Of a DNA stretch of 5,125 nucleotides, positions 1 through 5,125 are shown one piece after another. Under the pieces are notes generated by a model. The model saw only the letters and a program-made list of their open reading frames with translations. It made no database searches and was not told where the DNA came from. Every line of letters starts with the position of its first letter. Within the stretch, counting starts at the first letter, position 1. Source of the stretch: an uncultured Nitrospirota bacterium (GTDB taxonomy: Bacteria; Nitrospinota; Nitrospinia; SZUA-224); contig CAJVYE010000102.1 of NCBI GenBank assembly GCA_913009285.1, positions 1 through 5,125 on the forward strand, read 5' to 3'. A program made the translations under genes and the position numbers.

Positions 1-1
1 G

Positions 2-301
2 ACACTAAATGATTCATTTATTATCCTTGACGAAGCACAGAACACCACCTCGGAGCAGATGAAAATGTTTCTGACTCGTATAGGTTTCAATTCCAAGGTA
101 GTGATCACAGGTGATATAACACAGGTAGATCTGCCGTATGAAAAAAGCTCTGGTTTAATTGAGGTCCAGGACATCTTAAAAAAGGTGGAAGGTATAAAGT
201 TTATCTATTTTTCAGAGCGTGATGTAGTAAGACATGAACTTGTTCAACAGATAATCAAGGCATATGAAAAATATAATTCCAAGATTAAAGATTCTGAATA
301 A
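2..301 (+). CDS. phoH: PhoH-family ATPase, C-terminal part (5' truncated by window edge)
   Basis: The reading frame enters at base 2 and gives 99 residues before the TAA at 299-301. This is roughly the last third of a protein that is usually about 320-350 residues long. The Walker B strand [10 protein letters not shown] is visible with its acidic pair at bases 29-34. It is followed by the family signature [10 protein letters not shown] and the sensor-like motif [12 protein letters not shown], so the family call is secure. The Walker A loop lies upstream of the window. PhoH proteins are cytoplasmic P-loop NTPases related to the helicase-like PhoH/YbeZ group. They are often encoded beside ybeY and linked to RNA metabolism, but the exact activity is not settled. 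Here the gene heads a block with pgpH and ybeY and overlaps the pgpH start by 38 nt. An internal ATG at 59 is not a real start because the conserved domain continues upstream of it. Confidence 0.95.
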   Translation, partial: TLNDSFIILDEAQNTTSEQMKMFLTRIGFNSKVVITGDITQVDLPYEKSSGLIEVQDILKKVEGIKFIYFSERDVVRHELVQQIIKAYEKYNSKIKDSE

Positions 302-2753
302 CAGAAAAGACAAACAATCACCTGTTCTTATATGGGTATCCATAGTCTTCATGGTCCTGATCCTTACCTTTCTCCTTATCCCCATATCAAGCATTGAAAT
401 GCCTGGTAGACCACTCAGGATTGGTGATATAGCCCCCAGAGATATTAAGGCATCCAAGGATTTCCTAATAGAGGATAAGGCATCTACAGAAAAGAACAAG
501 AAGGAGGCAGAAGAGGGAGTAAGGCCGGTCTATGATTTTGATACAAAGATAATTCAGGATACCCACAAAAAAGTCTCAGATGCATTCAAGATGATTCAAG
601 AGATATATCTCATGAATATCCCGAATCTCTATACACAGTTAGAGGAGATAGAGTCTGTTTTAAGTGCCCAGGAAGATGAATTCAGTGCAGAAAAAAAGGC
701 GGAAATTAAGATGCTGGCAGAGGGTCTAATGGATGAGGTAAAAAAGATAGAGAATAGTAGCTCATTTAGAGACAAGGAGGAGGAATTCAAAAAGGCATTG
801 GGGGTAGAATTGTCAGAAAAGTCATTAAAGACATTGAGGTGGCATCATTATAAACCCGGTATAGTCAACCACATAAATCATATATTTGACATTGTGATGA
901 GGAGAGGTGTGGTAGGTAGCAGAGAACTTTTAAACAGCAAAGGGCCTGGAGGTCTTACAGTAAGGGAGCTAGGGTCTGAAAATGAATATGTGAGAAATAC
1001 AGGTAAGATCCTTGCTATTAATGAAATCACGGATGTCATAAATAAGAGTGTTAAATCTGTTATAGAGAAAAGACACAAATCCCTTCAGCGTGTGGTGACA
1101 GAGATATGTAAGAAGCTTGTACAGCCGAATCTGACATTCAACAAGCAGGAGACTGAGTTAAGAAAACAAAAGGCAATAAAATCTACCAAGCCTGTCTTTT
1201 TCCAGATTAAAAAGGGTGAGATGATAATCAGAGAAGGGGAAAGGGTAACATCGGAACATCTCTTAAAGTTAAAAGGGCTTACCTCAGAGAAGAAGATCTA
1301 TAGTACTATTATGCTTATAGCAGGACTGATCCTTTTTATAATCCTAATCCTTTGTCTGGTTTGGATATATCTTAGAAGATTCAAACCGAGGTTTGTTCAA
1401 AGGGGAGAAAATCTACTATTATTATGTGTAATATTATTGATTAACATTATTATAGCCTGGTTAATTATAGGGTTGGCCAGGGCAGTTGCTGACTATACAA
1501 GTTATATAGATATCTCATCTTACCTTTATGCCATACCTTTTGCTGCAGGTTCTATGATGGTGGTGATCCTGTTTGATGTGGATATTGGGATACTATTCTC
1601 TATAGTTACATCCATACTTGTTGGTTTCTTGATGGAAGGGAAATTCTCCTATTCACTGATCACACTGATTGGTGGGCTTGTTGCTGTCTTCAGGGTCAAT
1701 CAGTATAAACAGAGATCAGCTATCTTAAAGACAGGGATCCTGATCGGTATCGTAAATATATTAATAATTATTGCATTAGACCTGATAAACAGCTCCATCC
1801 TCTCCACAAAGGGGGTCCACGATATACTTATGGGGTTAGTGGGCGGAGTTCTTGTTGCTATGGTTGTATCCGGTATTGTCCCACTGTTGGAATCTATATT
1901 CCATGTCACATCTGATATAAGGTTATTAGAACTATCGGATATGAATCATCCTCTTCTGCGTCAGTTAGTTCTTAACGCACCAGGGACATTTCATCACAGT
2001 ATTATTGTAGGAAGTCTGTCAGAAGCCGCTGCAGAATCTATAGGGGCAAATTCTTTATTAACTAGGGTGGGTTCCTATTACCATGATATAGGGAAGATGA
2101 AGAAACCTGAATATTTTATTGAAAACCAGCCGGATAATAATAAACACGATAATCTGGCTCCAAGTATGAGTGCTCTTATAATAATCGCACATGTAAAGGA
2201 TGGGATTGAATTTGCTAAAGAGAATAGATTGATGGAGAGGATCATAGATTTTATAAGAGAGCATCACGGGACAAGCCTGATTACTTATTTTTATTCCAAG
2301 GCCAAGGAGAAGGAGGATTCACAACATCAATTGACCAAAGAGGAAAATTATCGCTATACTGGTCCCAAGCCACAAACAAAAGAGACAGCTATTATGTTAT
2401 TGGCAGATTCCGTGGAAGCAGCCTCAAGGACATTGACTGAACCGACCTCTTCCCGGCTTCAGGGACTGGTTCATAAGATAATAAATGATAAGTTTGTAGA
2501 TGGACAATTGGATGAATGCGATCTGACATTGAGAGACCTTCATAACATATCAGAGAGTTTTATTCGTATCCTGACAGGTATATTTCATTTACGGATTGAT
2601 TATCCTGAGATTGATACAGAGGAGAAGATAAGAGAAAGAAGGGATGCCAATGGAGATATCTTTGAGAAATCAGCAAAAGAGGATAATAATAGACTGTCGC
2701 AGGATAAAAACAAAGATAGCGAAAATATTAGGAGACTTAAACGAGCAGGATAG
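264..2753 (+). CDS. pgpH: 7TM-HD family cyclic di-AMP phosphodiesterase (PgpH/YqfF type)
   Basis: This 829-residue membrane protein has the full 7TM-HD layout. A short cytoplasmic N-terminus leads to a TM helix at about residues 19-41. A large extracytoplasmic 7TMR-HDED domain follows (about 45-345, opening with [17 protein letters not shown]). Seven hydrophobic helices come next (about 347-370, 384-410, 422-440, 441-458, 463-478, 490-508, 520-545), then a cytoplasmic HD domain. The HD metal ligands are visible: H578, H607-D608 (in YYHDIGK), H643, H667-H668 (in EHHGTS) and D715 (in LADSVEA). Characterised homologues hydrolyse c-di-AMP to pApA, and this function is inferred here from intact ligands. 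The start at 264 lies inside phoH; a weak AAGG sits only 3 nt upstream, so coupling to phoH translation is likely. No better start precedes the first TM. The protein is somewhat long, partly because a hydrophilic tail of about 35 residues after the HD domain is encoded within the ybeY overlap. Confidence 0.93.
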   Translation: MKNIIPRLKILNNRKDKQSPVLIWVSIVFMVLILTFLLIPISSIEMPGRPLRIGDIAPRDIKASKDFLIEDKASTEKNKKEAEEGVRPVYDFDTKIIQDTHKKVSDAFKMIQEIYLMNIPNLYTQLEEIESVLSAQEDEFSAEKKAEIKMLAEGLMDEVKKIENSSSFRDKEEEFKKALGVELSEKSLKTLRWHHYKPGIVNHINHIFDIVMRRGVVGSRELLNSKGPGGLTVRELGSENEYVRNTGKILAINEITDVINKSVKSVIEKRHKSLQRVVTEICKKLVQPNLTFNKQETELRKQKAIKSTKPVFFQIKKGEMIIREGERVTSEHLLKLKGLTSEKKIYSTIMLIAGLILFIILILCLVWIYLRRFKPRFVQRGENLLLLCVILLINIIIAWLIIGLARAVADYTSYIDISSYLYAIPFAAGSMMVVILFDVDIGILFSIVTSILVGFLMEGKFSYSLITLIGGLVAVFRVNQYKQRSAILKTGILIGIVNILIIIALDLINSSILSTKGVHDILMGLVGGVLVAMVVSGIVPLLESIFHVTSDIRLLELSDMNHPLLRQLVLNAPGTFHHSIIVGSLSEAAAESIGANSLLTRVGSYYHDIGKMKKPEYFIENQPDNNKHDNLAPSMSALIIIAHVKDGIEFAKENRLMERIIDFIREHHGTSLITYFYSKAKEKEDSQHQLTKEENYRYTGPKPQTKETAIMLLADSVEAASRTLTEPTSSRLQGLVHKIINDKFVDGQLDECDLTLRDLHNISESFIRILTGIFHLRIDYPEIDTEEKIRERRDANGDIFEKSAKEDNNRLSQDKNKDSENIRRLKRAG
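2636..2643 (+). promoter_or_regulatory. Ribosome binding site of ybeY, inside pgpH
   Basis: AAGAAGGG, a Shine-Dalgarno-like purine run, ends 6 nt before the ATG at 2650. That is good spacing for this start. For the alternative in-frame ATG at 2644 the run would have no spacer at all. This favours 2650 as the ybeY start. The site lies within the coding region of pgpH. Confidence 0.6.
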
Positions 2754-3090
2754 TGAGTTTAGCATCCTCTTTGTCAATGATCAAGAGATCGAAAGACTTA
2801 ATAAGATATACAGAGGAGTAGAAAGGCCAACAGATGTACTCTCCTTCTCCCAAAGGGAAGGGGATTTCAGCGAGATTAACCCACAGATACTCGGTGATAT
2901 AGTTATATCCATTGACACCGCTTCAAGACAGGCCAAAGACAAAGGACACTCCCTCGAAGAGGAAATATACATACTCATAGTACATGGATTCCTTCATCTA
3001 ATCGGTTACGATCATGAGAGATCCCCTGAATATGCAAAGAAAATGAAGGAGAAGGAGGAAGAGATACTTAAAAAGGGGAAGAAAAAATAG
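2650..3090 (+). CDS. ybeY: YbeY endoribonuclease / rRNA maturation factor
   Basis: This 146-residue protein has the usual YbeY length. The metal-binding signature HGFLHLIGYDH gives H112-x3-H116-x5-H122, the zinc site of the UPF0054 family. The conserved RPTDVLSF block places the family's conserved arginine at R59. LGDIVIS is the other hallmark strand. YbeY is a cytoplasmic single-strand-specific endoribonuclease needed for 16S rRNA 3'-end maturation and 70S ribosome quality control; the role here is inferred from homology. I chose the ATG at 2650 because of the Shine-Dalgarno run at 2636-2643 and because family members begin with a strand like [12 protein letters not shown]. An ATG at 2644 would add only two residues. 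No in-frame start exists after the pgpH stop that would keep the conserved N-terminus, so the out-of-frame overlap of about 104 nt with pgpH appears real. The lysine/glutamate-rich C-terminus ends in TAG directly abutting the next ATG. Confidence 0.95.
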   Translation: MEISLRNQQKRIIIDCRRIKTKIAKILGDLNEQDSEFSILFVNDQEIERLNKIYRGVERPTDVLSFSQREGDFSEINPQILGDIVISIDTASRQAKDKGHSLEEEIYILIVHGFLHLIGYDHERSPEYAKKMKEKEEEILKKGKKK

Positions 3091-3588
3091 ATGAAACCAA
3101 TCTGGGCACCATGGAGAATGGAGTATATACTTGGTAAAAAGCCAGGAGGGTGTATCTTCTGTGATAAACCAAAAGGCGAGGATGAACCCAATCATATCCT
3201 CTTTAGAGGGGATATATCATTTATTATGATGAATATATACCCTTACAATAATGGCCATATTATGGTTGCGCCGTATAAACATTCTTCATGCCTGACTGAT
3301 CTGGACAGGGATACCCTTATTGAGTTGATCCTCCTCACACAGAAGGGGGTGGAACTTTTAAGAGAGACCCTTAATCCGGATGGTTTTAATACAGGTATAA
3401 ATATAGGGAGGGTGGCTGGTGCTGGTTTTGAGGATCATGTACATATACATATAGTCCCCAGATGGGATGGCGATACCAGTTATATGTCGATTATATCCGA
3501 GACAAGGGTGATCCCTGAACATCTGAATGTAACATATCAAAAGCTCCTCCCGTTTTTTAGAAAAATAGGTAACTGTTTAGCTAAATAG
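3091..3588 (+). CDS. HIT-family nucleotide-binding protein (Ap4A phosphorylase-like)
   Basis: This is a 165-residue histidine-triad protein. The catalytic triad H116-V-H118-I-H120 lies in DHVHIHIVPRW, preceded by the glycine-rich GINIGRVAGAGFE that shapes the phosphate pocket. The N-terminus MKPIWAPWRMEYI and the CIFC pair (C21, C24) are typical of the HIT subgroup related to Ap4A phosphorylase/ATP adenylyltransferase, where such cysteines can bind zinc. NIYPYNNGHIMVAP is the standard HIT core strand region. Likely activity is hydrolysis or phosphorolysis of a nucleoside phosphate or dinucleoside polyphosphate, but the substrate cannot be told from sequence. Its ATG follows the ybeY stop with no gap (TAGATG), and AAGGGG at 3073-3078 within ybeY serves as a plausible ribosome binding site, so it belongs to the same transcript. 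The WAPWR motif right at the start supports 3091 as the true start. Confidence 0.92.
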   Translation: MKPIWAPWRMEYILGKKPGGCIFCDKPKGEDEPNHILFRGDISFIMMNIYPYNNGHIMVAPYKHSSCLTDLDRDTLIELILLTQKGVELLRETLNPDGFNTGINIGRVAGAGFEDHVHIHIVPRWDGDTSYMSIISETRVIPEHLNVTYQKLLPFFRKIGNCLAK

Positions 3589-3590
3589 TT
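3571..3590. repeat. Short palindrome across the HIT gene stop codon
   Basis: AACTGTTTAGCTAAATAGTT reads almost the same on both strands. The only unlike pair is G-T, which is a permissible G-U wobble in RNA. An 8-bp stem with an AGCU loop is possible, and the TAG stop of the HIT gene sits in its right half. The stem is AT-rich and no T-tract follows, so it does not qualify as a classical intrinsic terminator. It could mark the 3' end of the operon transcript, or be chance. Confidence 0.4.
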
Positions 3591-3602
3591 TCCAAAATAG
3601 AA

Positions 3603-3645
3603 ATGTAAGCGTTCACAGAACACTGAAATTGGAAATTAGAAATTA
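3603..3645 (+). repeat. Left arm of the inverted repeat
   Basis: The arm consists of the end motif ATGTAAGCGTTCAC, an 8-nt spacer, and three consecutive 7-bp units (GAAATTG, GAAATTA, GAAATTA) at 3625-3645. Confidence 0.7.
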
Positions 3646-3730
3646 GAAAAAAATCAAAATACCAAATAGTAATTGAAAAACTTGGTCCAAAGTTGAATGC
3701 GTTTATCAACAGAAAAAAATATGATAACAC

Positions 3731-3770
3731 AAATTTCCAATTTCCAATTTCAAACCGTGAACGGTTACAT
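3731..3770 (-). repeat. Right arm of the inverted repeat
   Basis: On the minus strand this reads ATGTAACCGTTCAC, then GGTTT, then the 7-bp units GAAATTG, GAAATTG, GAAATTT. This is the same order as the left arm, with a 3-nt shorter spacer between end motif and repeat units. Confidence 0.7.
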
Positions 3771-3775
3771 AGAGA
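3771..3775 (+). promoter_or_regulatory. Probable weak ribosome binding site of mutS
   Basis: AGAGA lies 9 nt before the mutS ATG at 3785 and is the only purine run at suitable spacing. It starts at the base after the inverted-repeat element ends, so a hairpin formed by the element would sit right beside it. Confidence 0.4.
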
Positions 3776-3784
3776 TATAGAAAA

Positions 3785-5053
3785 ATGTCAGCTATAGAAT
3801 CCACACCAGTCATGAAACAGTATCAGGATATCAAGAGGAACCATCCTGATGCAATCCTCTTTTTCAGGATGGGTGATTTTTATGAAATGTTTAATGAAGA
3901 CGCTAAGATAGCCTCTAAAGCTTTAGAAATAACTTTAACATCTCGACACAAAAACAAAGAGAATCCGATCCCTATGTGCGGTATCCCTTATCATGCTGCT
4001 AATTCATATGTTGCAAGATTGATAAAAGGGGGATTCAAGGTAGCAATATGTGAGCAGGTTGAGGATCCGAAGGTGGCCAAGGGAATAGTAAAGAGGGAGG
4101 TGGTCAGGGTAGTTACTCCAGGAACGATTCTGGATTCCTCTTTGTTAGATGCAAAGGATAATAATTATTTAGGGGGTATATATCCTTCACAGAATGGGTA
4201 TGGCCTGGCCATCCTTGATATATCCACAGGAGAATTTAAGGTCACAGAATTCATGGGAGAGGATTCGTTTCAGGAGCTTGAGAGCGAGTTTAACAGAGTA
4301 GAGCCAAAAGAGGTCCTTGTGCCTGAGGGTAAGAATCAGAATAACATCCTTAGGACCTTAGACCATGATTCGAGGTATAACATTACTCCATATGAGGATT
4401 GGGTCTTTGGATATGATTTTGCCTACCAGATACTTATAGATCAATTGAAGACCATCTCTCTGGATGGATTCGGGTGTGAGGGTATGAAGCTGGCTATATC
4501 AGCAGCCGGTGCCGTTATACATTATATCAAGGAGACGCAGAGGTCTTCCCTTAATCATATCAACCGTATCGTGGCTTATAATGTCAGGGATTATATGAAT
4601 CTTGATTCCTCTACTGTGAAGAATATGGAGCTTGTAATAAGGAACGTTGATGGTTCAAGGAAGGGTTCCCTTTTAGAACTACTGGATCTAACAGTCACTG
4701 CCATGGGGGGGAGGAGGATTAAGGATTGGATACTTAAGCCGCTACTAGATCCTGAAAGGATTAATGAGAGACATGAGGTTGTAAGGGAACTGAAGATTAA
4801 TCCCCCATTGAGGGATGAATTACGGGGACTTTTCAAGGGGATATATGATATAGAGAGGATCATAGGTAGAGTTACCCTCTCTGCAGCCAATGCCAGGGAT
4901 CTCTTTGCACTAAAGATATCAATAAAATCCCTACCTATGATCGAGGATCTCCTCATGGGGGCATCTTCCGGGCTTATACAACGGCTCTTGAATAGGTGGG
5001 ATAACCTTGTAGAAATAGGTGAACTTATTGAAAAGGGGATAGCTGATGATCCT
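3785..5053 (+). CDS. mutS: DNA mismatch repair protein MutS, N-terminal half (3' truncated at adapter junction)
   Basis: The first 423 residues of a protein usually about 850-900 residues long are present. The N-terminal mismatch-recognition domain (about 1-120) carries the Phe-x-Glu wedge as F32-Y33-E34 in FFRMGDFYEMF, followed by LEITLTSR, PMCGIPYHA and VAICEQVEDP. The connector domain spans about 125-245. The start of the core/lever region includes NLDSSTVKNMEL and a TAMGGRRIKDWILKPLLDP block. MutS binds mispairs and, through its C-terminal ABC-type ATPase, recruits MutL; that ATPase is not in the window. The start at 3785 gives the typical MutS opening (STPVMKQYQDIK). The gene follows the HIT gene after a 196-nt spacer and may have its own promoter, though none is convincing. 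The reading frame continues open to 5125, but the residues after IADDP come from a sequencing adapter and are not MutS. The true gene is therefore cut at the contig end, not pseudogenised. Confidence 0.95.
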
Positions 5054-5110
5054 AGATCGGAAGAGCGTCGTGTAGGGAAAGAGTGTAGAGCTCGGTGGTC
5101 GCCGTATCAT
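5054..5110 (+). other. Illumina TruSeq adapter contamination
   Basis: The sequence begins AGATCGGAAGAGCGTCGTGT and continues through GGGAAAGAGTGTAGA and CTCGGTGGTCGCCGTATCAT. It matches the reverse complement of the Illumina TruSeq universal adapter over 57 nt, with one difference by my recollection (G instead of T at 5090). It interrupts MutS immediately after the conserved DDP and is not genomic. Translated in the mutS frame it yields RSEERRVGKECRARWSPYH, a peptide characteristic of adapter-contaminated database proteins. Confidence 0.97.
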
Positions 5111-5125
5111 GAAAAAAAAAATGAA
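5111..5125. other. A-rich read-through tail after the adapter
   Basis: GAAAAAAAAAATGAA follows the adapter, with ten consecutive A residues at 5112-5121. Such tails are typical when an Illumina read runs past the end of the adapter. It should be treated as artefact together with the adapter. Confidence 0.88.

Larger units (their letters stand above)
3603..3770. repeat. MITE-like element with imperfect terminal inverted repeats
   Basis: The spacer between the HIT gene and mutS is largely one inverted-repeat structure of about 168 bp. The left end ATGTAAGCGTTCAC (3603-3616) matches the reverse complement of the right end (3757-3770) at 13 of 14 positions. After a non-matching gap (8 nt left, 5 nt right), GAAATTGGAAATTAGAAATT (3625-3644) matches the reverse complement of 3732-3751 at 19 of 20. 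The interior (about 3646-3730) is A-rich with no plausible ORF. Size, terminal repeats and lack of coding capacity fit a non-autonomous MITE-like or dispersed intergenic hairpin repeat. Mobility is inference: no clear target-site duplication is visible and no other copy lies in this window. It occupies nearly the whole mutS leader, ending 14 nt before the ATG. Once transcribed it could form a long stem with a loop of about 86 nt. Confidence 0.7.

Noticed and set aside
3679..3694. Palindrome-like AACTTGGTCCAAAGTT at the exact centre of the inverted-repeat element
   Set aside because: The arms between the terminal repeats and this centre do not match, one base is unpaired, and the stem is short. 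It is likely chance and not evidence that the whole element is one long palindrome.
3720..3725. TATGAT as a -10 promoter element for mutS
   Set aside because: It is a good -10 match, but no acceptable -35 hexamer lies 16-18 bp upstream (the nearest, TTGAAT at 3693-3698, is 21 bp away), and such hexamers are frequent in AT-rich spacers.
3597..3782. ATAGAA on both sides of the inverted-repeat element as a target-site duplication
   Set aside because: The left copy (3597-3602) abuts the element but the right copy (3777-3782) is 6 nt away from its end, and the motif is low complexity.
4591..4956. A 121-codon open frame on the minus strand
   Set aside because: It lies wholly within mutS, has no recognisable protein features, and the + strand clearly encodes conserved MutS sequence. 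It is an antisense shadow.
2..5053. A novel defence, mobile or biosynthetic system
   Set aside because: Every gene belongs to a well-known housekeeping family in a familiar order. Nothing in the genuine sequence points to an undescribed multi-gene system.
5054..5125. An unusual arginine-rich C-terminal extension of MutS
   Set aside because: The nucleotide sequence is an Illumina adapter plus an A-rich tail, so the peptide is an artefact.

Overview
The window is an end fragment of a draft bacterial contig, apparently from an uncultured Gram-negative-type bacterium. It is moderately AT-rich, and its arginine and isoleucine codons are mostly AGA/AGG and ATA. The protein sequences resemble those of Desulfobacterota/Nitrospirota-like lineages, but this is an impression from the sequences and not a placement. 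All confident genes are on the + strand.

Positions 2-3588 hold a tightly packed housekeeping operon. It contains the C-terminal end of PhoH (ATPase), a complete PgpH/YqfF-type 7TM-HD c-di-AMP phosphodiesterase, YbeY (endoribonuclease in rRNA maturation and ribosome quality control), and a HIT-family nucleotide-binding protein. The genes overlap or abut: phoH/pgpH share 38 nt, pgpH/ybeY share about 104 nt, and ybeY/HIT join as TAG-ATG. This points to one transcript with translational coupling. PhoH, a 7TM-HD protein and YbeY side by side is a widely conserved order.

Positions 3589-3784 are a non-coding spacer. It is dominated by a roughly 168-bp element (3603-3770) with imperfect terminal inverted repeats of about 40 bp. 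Each arm carries a 13/14-matching end motif and three copies of a 7-bp unit, GAAATTN. It looks like a MITE-like or dispersed hairpin repeat, and it ends immediately before the ribosome binding site of mutS.

Positions 3785-5053 encode the first 423 residues of MutS (mismatch repair), covering the mismatch-recognition, connector and part of the core/lever domains. The biological sequence stops there. From 5054 the window matches an Illumina TruSeq adapter (57 nt with one mismatch), followed by an A-rich read-through tail to 5125. The adapter stays open in the mutS frame, so automated annotation would give MutS a false C-terminus.

I found no previously undescribed multi-gene system. The points worth attention are the adapter contamination, the inverted-repeat element, and the long pgpH/ybeY coding overlap.
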